Assembly (NCBI GenBank): GCA_048213135.1 | Contig: PS015059.1 | Coordinates: 44,231-108,230 of the forward strand | DNA length: 64,000 nt | DNA from: Reclinomonas americana ATCC 50394 | Taxonomy: Eukaryota; Jakobida; Jakobea; Jakobida | Direction: 5' to 3' | Shown here: positions 34,368-44,629 of the stretch, piece by piece | How positions within the stretch are numbered: position 1 is the first letter of the stretch | Layout: each line of letters starts with the position of its first letter | Notes under the pieces: model-generated | Databases searched by the model: none | What the model was told of the DNA's origin: nothing | The model's input: the letters and a program-made list of their open reading frames with translations, nothing else | Position numbers and translations under genes: made by a program

Positions 34368-36831
34368 CTACCGGCCATGAAAATCGGGGTCTGCGGTCTC
34401 GGATGTTCGCGCCGCTTTGGTCCGCGGCGATGCATCCACATCTGCAACATGCTCCACTGCCGGGCGCTTGCGCTCCTTGCCCCCACCAGCGGATGGTGGA
34501 GAGTGACCGCTGGCCAACGGTTGCGCAACAGAGGGTGGTAATACGGGTGAAGGAATGGGCGAGTTTCCGTCAGCTGCCGCGGCGACGCCCTGTAGCTCAC
34601 GGACGCGCGGATGCAACACCCGATGGTGGAGCGGTGAGCCCGGTCGAGCATAGCGCCGTCGATCGGGTGACTCCTGCTCAACCCCCTCCAACACCGACCG
34701 CTCCTCAGCATTGGTGCTCGGCACTGCAGTTGCGGTCATCAACGACTGAGTGACAACGCAGAGCTGGAGGTGGAGTGACGCGAGCTCACCAGAAATATTG
34801 GAGGCCTCACGAGAAGCACTCGATATTTCGTCCATGGATCCCTGACCGCTGCTGTCGGACGCCAAATCAACAGTCGTGATGCCATTCCCACCATGACCGG
34901 CACCAGCGGAGGCAGCCAGAGGTTGTAGGGCGGAGCCGACATTGTCATATGTGGCAACAGCTGTCGACGATAGTGATGACGATGATGGACCAGCCGATGA
35001 GGACTGGAGTGGCGAAGCCATTTGTGAGACCGGCACCGGCTCCACTGCAAGCCGCACAGGCGTTTGCACATCGTCACCCCACTTTACAAGCGCCAGTTCA
35101 AGTTGTGGCCGTCGTGGTGACGAAGACACAGGCGGAGACGCCTTGCCACGCGCAGAGTCCATGGTCAGCACGGCTCCCTTGGTCGAACGGCCTGTCACAG
35201 AGCGAGTCAGCAAAAGAGTGAGAACGTCACAAGAAGGGGAGGCCAGACAGCAGCACGAACCAGCCGTCGTCTGCGGCTTCCTTGGAGAGTTGTGTGCCGA
35301 CGAGGGTGCCGAAGGTGGTTGGAGAGGGAGTTGCGAGGACTGACTGCTTGACGGCGGTGGCGGCAGCGGCGACATTGAGGGTCTCTTGGATTGCGAAGTT
35401 GTTGTAGAAGCAGCAGCAGCGGCCGCCGCCGCCGCAGCTGCGGCTGCGGCTCCAGATGGGCCAGGCAAGAGTGAACCCGTGTGCGAGGGCGGAAGTGGCA
35501 TGTGTGACGGAGGCCCCACTCGGTTTTGCGAACCACCGGCACCCACGGACGACGCACCACCACCTGCACCTCCACCACCAACAGCTGGTGGAGCGCCGAC
35601 CAGCCGTGACCCTGGACCCACACCCGCAGGAGGAGGAGGAGGTGGTGGTGGTGGTGGCGGCGGCGGCGGTAGCACAGCCGGTGGGCCAGCCGCCCGCTTC
35701 GGATCGGACCTGGGTACACCTCCACCGCTGCCGCTGTTTCCCAGCTCTGCACCCAACGCATTGCTCTGCTTGCCGGCCGCCACCTGCCGCCGCTGCGCAG
35801 CCTGCGCGGCTGTCTGCACCGCAGCCGGAGCCAAAACACCACGAGGTGCCGTCGACGTTCCCACTGCTGCTGCTGCCGCTGGTGGAGCGGCGGCTGTCGC
35901 TGTCGTCGTCGATGTTGTTGTCGTTGTCGTGGTTGTAGTTGACGACGAACTGGTGGCCGTAGTCGCGCTGGAGCCAGTCGACGAGGAAGACAATGAATGA
36001 TGGCCGGGCAGTCCGACGGGCACCGCAAACGCAGATGACGACGACGCAGCAGGAGCGACTGGAACTCCCGACGTGTACGGTTCCAGTCGCCGCAGAGAAT
36101 CTCCAAAGCGCTGGCACCACTGACACGCCGACAGCATTCCACTCTGCGCATGCGGGCACGCACTGGTGTGCTCACGTGCCACGGCTTTCAATCGCCGAAA
36201 CATTCGCCGAGCAGGCGTATCCGCCGCAGCCGCACTCGCTTGCTGCATCTGCAGCTGCGACATGGATGACAACGACGAAGACGACTGCCCGACTCCCTGC
36301 GCGCCCAACGGCGACGACGAGGACGATTCTGGCTTGGACCCAGAACCAGCGGCACTCGCATTCTTCCGCCCCCGTTTGCCCTGAACACACACACACATGT
36401 GGATGTCAGTCGAGTGGAGTCGTCTCGTCGTCACTGCGATTACACGCAACTGTGCTCGAGGAAGTAGTGGTGGTGGTAGTGCTGGTGGCAGTGGACTCGA
36501 CCAGACCAACAACTGGCATCATCAGATCGCCGACTCGGCTGTCGAGGACCAAGCCGAGTGGAGTCGACGATGCGAGTCCCATGGAAGTGGCACGATAGCG
36601 ATCCATACCACTTCCTCCTGCTCCTCCTCCTGCTCCTCCACCTCCCAGTCCAGTGCCACCCCCGCCACCTGCATGCATGCGCGATGGTGCGTGAGTCAAA
36701 CACAGTTGGTCATGGCCATTGCAACCTGCGTGTGTGCGCGTGCGCCCCGTCTGTCTCTTCCTATGCAGCGCGTGCGAGTGTGCGTGAGTGCAGGCGGTGA
36801 TGCAGAGCAGTGACACACCGGATGGGAGCAT
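34368..36831 (-). CDS. Low-complexity Ser/Pro/Ala/Gly protein with a short Cys/His patch
   Basis: The proposed start ATG 36831 (MLPSG) splices to a Gly-rich exon GGGGTGLGGGG...GSGMDRYRATSMGL. That exon splices through a GTTGCG donor (36445-36450) to GKRGRKNASAAGSGSK. The only ordered-looking part is RMFRRLKAVAREHTSACPHA followed by QSGMLSACQWCQRFGDSLRR, which has Cys/His spacing that could bind a metal. The rest is poly-Ser, poly-Thr, poly-Pro (14 prolines) and poly-Ala (about 14). The C-terminus has KRPAVEHVADVDASPRTKAA and ends DPDFHGR at the stop 34368-34370. Basic and Ser-Pro motifs suggest a nuclear phosphoprotein, but that is an inference. It is convergent with the acyl-CoA synthetase gene, 99 bp apart. 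The start is less sure than the body. Confidence 0.5.
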
Positions 36832-37417
36832 CTCGCTTTGTCGGAGACTAGACGGACAATGTGTGCGTCCTGTGGGACTGCATGCTTTTCTCCGAGACGG
36901 ACTCGCGATCGCAGCGACGTGCAAACCTGCAGATTTGTTGCAACTCGACTCGTGGAATCGAAGCCATTCGGCAACATACGTTGCAAGACGCGATCGGCCC
37001 GGACAAGAAATCAATGTCGAAAATAGTCGCGACCTGACTGCGGTTCAATGGACCAGAGCAGATGCAGCACTCGCTTGACAGTGTTTGCGGACGGTCAGTG
37101 CAGCTACATAGACACCGCGCAGCCCACCTGGTGAGAGACTCCCTGCATTTTCAGGCGATCACTGGTAGATGCTCATTGTTGTGTATGGATCAGTGAAGTT
37201 TCTATTATTCACTGCAATTCGACACGATTCGAACATGCCGGTTTTTGCCGCGCAGATTGCTGGCAAGTTTGGTGCCAGTGGACGTGGATAAAAGCGTCAG
37301 TCGACGCCGGTCGAGAGTAGAAACACTTTCAACACCAACTCAAGAGACAAGACAACCAGGAAGCAACAGCAACACAACAACNNNNNNNNNNNNNNNNNNN
37401 NAACAACAACAACAATC
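36832..37417. promoter_or_regulatory. Spacer and CAA-rich 5' leader of polyubiquitin
   Basis: This stretch separates two divergently transcribed genes. No coding exon is convincing. Just before the ubiquitin ATG (37418) the leader is rich in CAACAA repeats (about 37360-37417) on both sides of a 20-N gap (37382-37401). That would give an unstructured, A/C-rich 5' UTR of the kind that favours strong translation. Whether an intron lies in the leader cannot be decided. Confidence 0.5.
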
Positions 37418-38110
37418 ATGCAGATCTTCGTCAAGACCCTCACCGGCAAGACCATCACTCTCGACGCTGAGCCGACCACCACCGTCGAGGCCTTCAAGGA
37501 GCTCATCCGCAACAAGGAGGGCATCCCCGCCGACCAGCAGCGCCTGATCTACGCCGGCAAGCAGCTGGACGACGCCCGCACTCTCGGCGACTACAACATC
37601 ACCAAGGAGGCCACCATTCACCTGGTGCTCCGTCTGCGCGGTGGCATGCAGATTTTTGTCAAGACCCTCACCGGCAAGACCATCACCCTCGACGCCGAGC
37701 CGACCACCACCGTCGAGGCCTTCAAGGAGCTCATCCGCAACAAGGAGGGCATTCCAGCCGACCAGCAGCGCCTGATCTACGCCGGCAAGCAGCTGGACGA
37801 CGCACGCACACTCGGCGACTACAACATCACCAAGGAGGCCACCATTCACCTGGTGCTCCGTCTGCGCGGTGGCATGCAGATCTTCGTCAAGACCCTGACC
37901 GGCAAGACCATCACCCTCGACGCTGAGCCGACCACCACCGTTGAGGCCTTCAAGGAGCTCATCCGCAACAAGGAGGGCATCCCCGCCGACCAGCAACGCC
38001 TGATCTACGCCGGCAAGCAGCTGGACGACGCCCGCACACTCGGCGACTACAACATCACCAAGGAGGCCACCATTCACTTGGTGCTCCGTCTGCGCGGCGG
38101 CCGCTGCTGA
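37418..38110 (+). CDS. Polyubiquitin, three head-to-tail units, divergent sequence
   Basis: Three 76-codon ubiquitin units in frame (starts 37418, 37646, 37874), each ending LRLRGG; the last adds Arg-Cys before the stop. It is a precursor for free ubiquitin, cut after each Gly76 by deubiquitinases. All three units encode the same protein. Against the standard animal/plant ubiquitin I count about 19 differences in 76. K6, K11, K27, K33, K48 and K63 remain, but position 29 is Leu ([11 protein letters not shown] instead of the usual VKAKIQDKEGI). The hydrophobic patch residues Leu8, Ile44 and Val70 and the Arg72/Gly76 tail are kept, and Arg72 argues for ubiquitin rather than NEDD8. No intron is visible. 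It is strongly GC-biased at third positions, which fits high expression. Confidence 0.95.
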   Translation: MQIFVKTLTGKTITLDAEPTTTVEAFKELIRNKEGIPADQQRLIYAGKQLDDARTLGDYNITKEATIHLVLRLRGGMQIFVKTLTGKTITLDAEPTTTVEAFKELIRNKEGIPADQQRLIYAGKQLDDARTLGDYNITKEATIHLVLRLRGGMQIFVKTLTGKTITLDAEPTTTVEAFKELIRNKEGIPADQQRLIYAGKQLDDARTLGDYNITKEATIHLVLRLRGGRC

Positions 38111-38283
38111 ATCCGCAGTCGGGCGCCGGCGGTCTAGAGGAAGCAATAATGATGGTTGTACAGCAACAATGTAAAACACACACGTACATGCAGAAAGCAA
38201 CGGCATTGACCATAAACAGCAATCTTCATCGCACTCACTCCACCAAAAACAATTCGATTCAGCACACCACTACTCTCTACGGA

Positions 38284-39010
38284 TCAATCCTGCTTCACCA
38301 CGACGCAAGCGCACGAGGTTGGCGAGTGCATAATCACGTGCTCCGCAACCGATCCCAGCGTCGACTTGCTCTGCAGCAGACGTATAAGGGACAAAAAACA
38401 GTGGCGTGCGGAGACACTGCACAACTCAACTCGTCGCGGATTCAACCCAACAGAGCCCATCACCACCACATCAATGGCCCGCGAACGAACTGATCACGCA
38501 ACACCATCCACTATGTCGGCAACAACGTGAGCAAAAGCACAAGAGCAACTCGCGCGCAACTCTCTTCGAGAATGATCTCTCGAGGTGCTCCACTGTGCTG
38601 CACGATATCGTTGTTCTCCGCACCAAAGCCGCACAGCTCCAAGTCCGTTTGCTTGTCATGCAGCAACGCACGACCCTGCTCGTCGCAGAAGTGAGCACAC
38701 GAGACACACACATGATCGCGCGCATTTATCAGGAGTCACCTGTGCGCCGGGACTCGTGGCCTCCTCGGAGCAGTTGAGCAGCGTGATGTGATCAATGTCT
38801 GGTCGTGCCAGGCGAACGCACCAGTCGAAGGCCTTCAGAGAGCACTTGCTGCGACGACGACGAGAGGGAAAAAAGATGCGATTTGAAGATTCCGATTCCC
38901 GCTCTTTGTCTCACTCGCTTGCTTGCTGTGTGCGCACGCACCTTCCGTCCATCGGCACCAGGTAGCGCACTGGCGGGCGCGAGCGAGCAGCATCAGAAAC
39001 ATCAGCCATG
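38284..39010 (-). CDS. Universal stress protein (UspA-like)
   Basis: Small nucleotide-binding alpha/beta protein. The start is ATG 39010 (MADVSDAARSRPPVRYLVPM). Exon joins give DGSKCSLKAFDWCVRLAR, then HITLLNCSEEA, GRALLHDKQTDLELCGFG with REIILEE, and IDVVVMGSVGLNPRR. The end KSTLGSVAEHVIMHSPTSCA matches the USP ATP-binding pattern G-x2-G-x9-G(S/T) loosely, with GSVGL and GSVAEHV visible. The stop is 38284-38286. At least four introns, one with a GTTGCG donor (38555-38560). The length, about 150 residues, is typical. Function in stress tolerance is family knowledge only. Confidence 0.75.
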
Positions 39011-39116
39011 GTCGTTGAGCTCGTGTTCTCTCTCACACAAATAAAAAGCTAAGCGGAAGATTCCGACGGTCCCGCGCGCGTCCTGTTGTTCGATTTTCTC
39101 GTCATATCAACAAAGA
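39011..39116. promoter_or_regulatory. Compact bidirectional promoter (USP / PUM3-like)
   Basis: 106 bp between the USP ATG (39010, minus) and the Pumilio-like ATG (39117, plus). A short AT-rich core (AAATAAAAAGC near 39041-39051) could serve as a TATA-like element for the minus gene. This is inference from spacing and composition. Confidence 0.45.
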
Positions 39117-42100
39117 ATGAGTGGGAAGAAGAGCGGAAAGGCCGGCGGAAGCGGCGGCGGGAAAGCCAGCAGTGGAAACAGCATGCAGGAGTTGATCAAA
39201 ATGCAGGGCTCCAGTCGCACACAAAAGCGCGTGCAGTTGAAGGAGAAGAAGGCGGCAAGTCGTTCGCGCGAGGCCACCACGGGTGATTTTGATGGAGTCA
39301 AGATTGTGGTGCGCATTCCCTTCGTCTTGTGTGCCTGATCGCTGCGCAGTGTGTTGAGCGTAATCGTGCAATGTGCGTGGTGCAGAAGAGAAAGCCGTTT
39401 GAGAAGAATCGGAAGCGCAGTCTGTCGGCTGCTGCGTCGGTGAGTGGGTGCACAGGGGCAGTGGGGCGAGAGGCGCGTGCGCTGGAGACACGACGGGCTG
39501 CAGAAAGTGTGGTGCTCGGCGTGTTGTGCATGTGCATGTGCAGATGTGCATGCACACACTTTTTTTGCTGACACACACACGCGCGCCCCCGCCTCTTCCG
39601 TGTGCCGTGCAGGATGAGTTCGACGATGATGATGACGATGGATCGCCACAGCAGAAGCGTCGTAAGGTGGCACCGTTGAGTGCGCAGGGCAAGAAGGACG
39701 AGGAGAAGCGGGTGCTGTCCAAGAAGGAGCGCAAGGAGCGCTCGAAGGAGAGGTCAGAGACCGCCATCTGCACCACGTGTTCGAGTGAGACAGGCGGTGA
39801 CTGATTCGTGTGTGTATGTGTGTGTGTGTGCATCGGAACAATGCACAGGCGATCGAAGCGCATGGAGCATTTCGACGAGTTGGATCAGGCCAAGAAGCTG
39901 TGGGAGAAGGCTCGTCCCGGCAATGTGACCAAGGATCGCAGGAGCGTGCTGGTGGCCAAGATTCACGAGCTCCTCGACGGAAAGCTGCATGAGGTCAGAG
40001 GAAAGAGAGAGAGAGAGAGAGACAGACAACACGGCGGGAGCACTTGTCCAACTGGGTTTCGTCGTGCAGATGGTGTTGCGGCAGGATGGATCGCGTGTGG
40101 TGCAGTTCATGCTCAAGTACAGCCCGATGGATGTGCGACGAGGCATGATTGATGAGCTGAAAGGTGTGCGCGCTCGTGCAAGCGTGCGACCATGTCTTTG
40201 GGTTGCCGACCAGTATTTTTGTGCAGATCAAGTGGTGGATCTGGCGGAGGACGCCTTTGGTCGCCACATTGTTCGCAAGATGTGCGTTTAGATGCCTTGT
40301 TGTGTGCTCTTCTGGTCCGCAGCATTGCTCATTCGACTCTTTTTGCAGGCTCAAGTATGCCGACCCCGACCGTAAGAACACGTTGGTGTCGCAGTTTTAC
40401 GGCCGAGTCCGTCCTCTGTTGACACACACGGTGTGTGCAATCGTTGTTGTTGGTGGTGGTGGTGGTATCTCTGATGCACGGGGCTCACGACTGTGCACAT
40501 GCAGCACGCCGGCGAGGTGCTCGAGTACATGTATTCGGAGGTGGCGACGTCCCGCCAGCGCTACATGATGCTGCAGGAGTTCTTCGGCAACGAATACGTG
40601 CACTTCAAGTCGGACGATATTCACTCTCTCGACGACTTGTTCGCCCGCTATCCCGATCGTCGTGCCGCAGTCATTGAGTCGCTGTCGAAGCTGCTGCACA
40701 AGTTGCGTCGCTTTGTGCCCACCTCCTCTTGCATGCATCCTCAATGCGCTTCTTCTTCTTCGTGACTGCAGTGCTGCACTGAAGGAGATTATGCTGAACT
40801 ACACAATCGTGCACCGGTTATTGCACGAGTTCTTCCAGCACGCACCGCCGGCCGAGTGCCGTGCGATGGTGCCGGAGGTGTCGGAGGCTCTGATTCACAT
40901 TCTGCACACCAAGGATGGTGCGGCTGTGGCTGCCGCGTGCATCACTTACGGATCGGCCAAGGAGCGCAAGGCCATTCTCAAGACGCTGCGTCACCACGTG
41001 CCGGCGGCGGCGGCCGACAGCAATGGTGTCGTGGTGCTGTGCCGTGCGTTGCAGGCGGTCGATGACACGGTGTTGACATTTAAGACGGTGTTGGGAGTTG
41101 AGTTGGCCTGGTGACGCTGTTCTGTTGTGTATTCGCCAAGCTGACGGTCTGTTGTTGCTGTGCAGGAACTGATTGCTCCCGATGAGGACGCTGAAACGGC
41201 GGCCATGGAGACGGACGCGGAGGCAGAGGGTCCGAAACCGTCGGCGGCTGCGGTGTCGAACGCCGATGTGCGCCGTGTGACTGGCTTCCTCAACGTGGCT
41301 TGCGATCGAGTGGCACGCAAGGTGCTCCTGTTTGTGGCGTCGGGCTTGAAGGCGCTGCCGAGATATTTCAGCGAAGATGAGCGCCGCATTCTCGATCCGC
41401 TGACGATTGAGGTTGGCGGACAGGTACGTCTCACAAGAGGCTTGTGAGACGTGTGAGTATCGTGGTTCTGACCAGAGTTTGGTGGTGGTGGTGCTTGCAG
41501 TCCAAGAAGACAATGGAGAAGAGATGTCAGGAGCTGTTGTTCGACCGCGTGACAAAGCGGTCGGTGATGGCCGGGCAGGTGTCGCAGCACTTGACCTCGA
41601 TCTTGCGTTCGTACGAGGCTTGCGATGTGCTGGTGGAGCTGATGGCGGCCTTTGAGAGCGACTCGGAGGACGCCAGTGAGCTGACCGATTTGGTCTCCGA
41701 TGCGTTCATCGAGCAAGAGGACGAGCTGCTGGCCTCGCAGCCGGGCGTTCGTGCCATCAAGCGCATGATCAAGCACTCGGGCGAGCACCCTGAATGTTGC
41801 GTGTGTTGCTGTCTGTCAATGAGAATTGGTGTGTGTGTGTGTGTTGCTCACTGGTGGCGACAGCATTTGATTTCGCGCGAGTGTTCCTCCGGCGCATTTC
41901 CGATCGCCTTCCCAGCTGGTGCGCGTCGGGCTCACTCGGTGCTTTCATCGCCGCCTCCTTCATCGACAATCCACAAACGTCGGCCACGGTGAGTTGCACC
42001 GACATTGAGGCCGGCTGTGTATGATTTGCGTGTGCCTCACACGCTGCTCTGTGATGATCAGGTGTGCAAACTGCTGGCTCCGCACGGCAAGAAGATTGCG

Positions 42101-42349
42101 GCCAAGGGCAAGACCGGCAGCAAGGGTAGCGAGTTGGTCGCCAACTTGCTAAAGCAAAAGTTGCTGCCGGCGGGCGGTGCTGCGCCTGCTGAAGCGTCGT
42201 CGTCGTCGTCGTCAACACCAGTTGCTAGCAAGGCCGCCGCCGCAGCCGCAGCCGCAGCTGCTGCCGCCGCGAATGCTCCGAAGGTGTCCGCCAATGGCAA
42301 GGCACCGGCAGTCAACGGCAAGGCCGGCAAGAAGAAGAAGGCCAAGTGA
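39117..42349 (+). CDS. PUM3/Puf6-like Pumilio-repeat nucleolar protein
   Basis: RNA-binding protein of the PUM3 (Puf6/CPL-domain) family, implicated in ribosome biogenesis. It starts MSGKKSGKAGGSGGGKASSG with a basic, Lys-rich N-terminus and KRKPFEKNRKRSL plus an acidic patch, as expected of a nucleolar protein. Pumilio-type helices follow: VLRQDGSRVVQFMLKYSP, LAEDAFGRHIVRKMLKYAD, NEYVHFKSDDIHSLDDL, LHEFFQHAPPAECRAMVPEV, and HTKDGAAVAAACITYGSAKE (the C-terminal CPL-type repeats). Later exons hold LGAFIAASFIDNPQTSAT and a Lys/Ala-rich tail ending KAGKKKKAK at 42349. About ten introns; one donor is GTTGCG (41796-41801). The last exon has (TCG)n encoding a Ser run and a (GCC)n Ala run. Confidence 0.85.
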
Positions 42350-42410
42350 ACCATGTGAATCACCAATACGGCTGCCCTACGTTTCTCTGTTAATCATCAT
42401 CATTGCTTCA

Positions 42411-43803
42411 CTACTGACTGTCGTCACCGGCCGCTTCACCCTCCTTGTCCAAGCCGTACTTTTCTCTCACCGCCGCCAACTCCTCCTGCCGCTTCTTCAC
42501 GTCGAGTCGTTGTTGCATCTTTTGTTGTTGATAGTATAGCACAATCAGGTATCGGTCCAGGACGTTGAAACCGTTCAAGTGATCCAGCGCCTGCTTGGCA
42601 TCGAAAATGTCCTCGAAGACGACAAAGGCGGTGCCGCGGGTGTCCTTCTCGCAGCCACTGGTGAAGGGGAGGGTCAAGGGAGAGCAGGATGACGATGAGC
42701 GATGTGATGAACGAGAGACAGCAAGAAGAATGAGAAGAACAGAGAGTCAGCAAGAAGAACGAAAGGAGGATGGGTGACGATACGAAGAAGAGTGAGATGC
42801 TTGCTGCTTGCATCACCAACGATGAAGGAAGAGACAGCACGAGCAATTGAGTCAAACAACTGCAGAGAGTCGGAGGGTGGGTGACGATACGAAGAAGAGT
42901 AGATGCTTGCTGCTTGCATCACCAACGATGAAGGAAGAGACAGCACGAGCAGTGGAGTCAAACAACTGCAGAGAGTCGGCAAGAAGAACGAAAGGAGGAT
43001 GGGTGACGATACGAAGAAGACTAAGATGCTTGCTGCATGCATCAACAACAATGAAGGAAGAGACAGCACGAGCAATGGAGACAAACAACTGCAGAGAGTC
43101 AGCAAGAAGAACGAAAGGAGGATGGGTGACGATACGAAGAAGAGTGAGATGCTTGCTGCATGCATCACCAACGATGAAGGAAGAGACAGCACGAGCAATT
43201 GAGTCAAACAACTGCAGACTATCAGCAAGAAGAACGAATGCTGGGTTCGCAGCATGCACCACCAACGATGAAGGAAGAGACAGCAAGAGAAGTGGAGTCC
43301 AACGATTGCAGAGAGTCAGCAAGAAGAACGAAAGGAGGATGGGTGACGATACGAAGAAGAGTGAGATGCTTGCTGCATGCATCACCAACGATGAAGGAAG
43401 AGACAGCAAGAGCAGTAGAGAGTCGGCAAGAAGAAAAGATGGATGGGCGACGATACGAAGAAGAGTGAGATGCTTGCTGCATGCATCACCGACGATGAAG
43501 GATAGCGTGGTTGTGGAAATGAGCGAGAGACTAAGAAGGTGGATCAGCAAGCGACAGCAAGATGGATGTGTCCCCTCTCATTTCCTCTTCTCCTCCCCCT
43601 TATGCGCAACAGTCGAATCTGCCTAATGGCCCCAAAGCGCCCGAAAATGTCATACATCTCCTCCGCCTTGATGTTGTACGGCAAGTTCCTGTGTGACACA
43701 CACACACAGAAAAAATTGAGTGTCTCGTGCAATGCAGACACAGCATGCACAGCAACACACACCGAACGTAGAGAATGCGAGAGCACTCCGGTGGCAACCG
43801 CGT
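42411..43803 (-). CDS. SF3B6: SF3b 14-kDa subunit (SF3B6/p14), N-terminus missing
   Basis: RRM protein of the U2 snRNP SF3b complex that contacts the branch-point adenosine. Exons: 43763-43803 ([12 protein letters not shown]), 43611-43688 ([20 protein letters not shown]...IRQIRL) and 42411-42657 ([20 protein letters not shown], then [20 protein letters not shown]...[10 protein letters not shown]). RNP motifs are visible ([15 protein letters not shown]), with the exposed Tyr of the branch-point pocket in LPYN. The wording is close to the human protein throughout, except a slightly longer C-terminus ending GEAAGDDSQ. The second intron is 953 bp, far longer than neighbours, and is filled by a minisatellite; its donor is GTTGCG. 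The first ~12 codons must lie upstream of 43803 in microsatellite or gap sequence. The gene ends 62 bp from the PUM3-like stop (convergent). Confidence 0.9.
42690..43540. repeat. Intronic minisatellite (units about 100-123 bp, about seven copies)
   Basis: Repeats of a unit containing GATGCTTGCTGC, ATGCATCACCAACGATGAAG, GAAGAGACAGCA, AACTGCAGAGAGTC and GGATGGGTGACGATACGAAG. Landmark starts near 42797, 42902, 43025, 43148, 43367 and 43467; one unit near 43240 is truncated. It fills the second intron of the SF3B6 gene. Confidence 0.9.
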
Positions 43804-43975
43804 CTGTGTGAAGAAAGAGAGAGAGAGAAAGAGTGAGCGCCATCACACGACATGTCACGCGCGCACACACACACGCAGAGGTGAGCGCGCCCCACTATGA
43901 ACACCACGTGCAAGGCAACGACTGATCACGTTTAAAGGCAGAGACTCAATGCACAGAGAAACGAGAGACAATTGC

Positions 43976-43978
<3 letters not shown>

Positions 43979-44065
<87 letters not shown>

Positions 44066-44467
44066 TAGTAGTGTAGTAGTAGTAGTACGTACGACGACGT
44101 ACGACGTACGTACGTACGTACGTACGTACGTACGTACGTACGTACGTACGTACGTACGGTACGTCGTACGTACGNNNNNNNNNNNNNNNNNNNNNNNNNN
44201 NNNNNNNNNNNNNNNNNNNNNNNNNNNNNNNNNNNNNNNNNNNNNNNNNNNNNNNNNNNNNNNNNNNNNNNNNNNNNNNNNNNNNNNNNNNNNNNNNNNN
44301 NNNNNNNNNNNNNNNNNNNNNNNNNNNNNNNNNNNNNNNNNNNNNNNNNNNNNNNNNNNNNNNNNNNNNNNNNNNNNNNNNNNNNNNNNNNNNNNNNNNN
44401 NNNNNNACGGTTCGGACGGTACGGAGGTAGGGTACGGGTCGGGTCCGGGTCGGGTCGGCGGACGACG

Positions 44468-44522
<55 letters not shown>
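43979..44522. repeat. Composite (GT)n / TACG / gap / (GA)n microsatellite
   Basis: (GT)n at 43979-44063 passes into TAG repeats and (ACGT)n, then 232 N (44175-44406), then GGTACGG/GGGTCGGG repeats and a (GA)n tract (44470-44522). It separates the 5' ends of the SF3B6 (minus) and GH3 (plus) genes. The first exons of both may be hidden here. Confidence 0.9.
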
Positions 44523-44523
<1 letters not shown>

Positions 44524-44629
44524 GTGAGTGAGTGAGTGAGTGAGTGAGAGAGAGAAAGAACGTGATCCCGACAACTCTGTGTCTCTCTCATTCTCTCTGT
44601 GTCTGTGTGCATCACTCACTGTCTTGCAG

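Noticed and set aside
35207-36175. Long antisense and alternative frames over the low-complexity gene
   Set aside because: Trinucleotide-rich DNA keeps several frames open. The chosen frame has in-frame splice joins and a defined stop.
37418-38110. NEDD8 or another ubiquitin-like modifier instead of ubiquitin
   Set aside because: It is a head-to-tail polymer with Arg72 and an LRLRGG end, and K48 and K63 are retained, all pointing to ubiquitin despite the divergence.
37340-38206. 288-codon minus-strand frame
   Set aside because: It is the antisense of the polyubiquitin units, repeated three times for that reason.
42690-43540. CRISPR-like array
   Set aside because: The whole unit repeats, including what would be spacers; units vary in length and lie in a eukaryotic intron.
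42847-43626. 259-codon repetitive protein on the plus strand
   Set aside because: It coincides with the minisatellite inside the SF3B6 intron; other frames are open too, so this is a by-product of the repeat unit.
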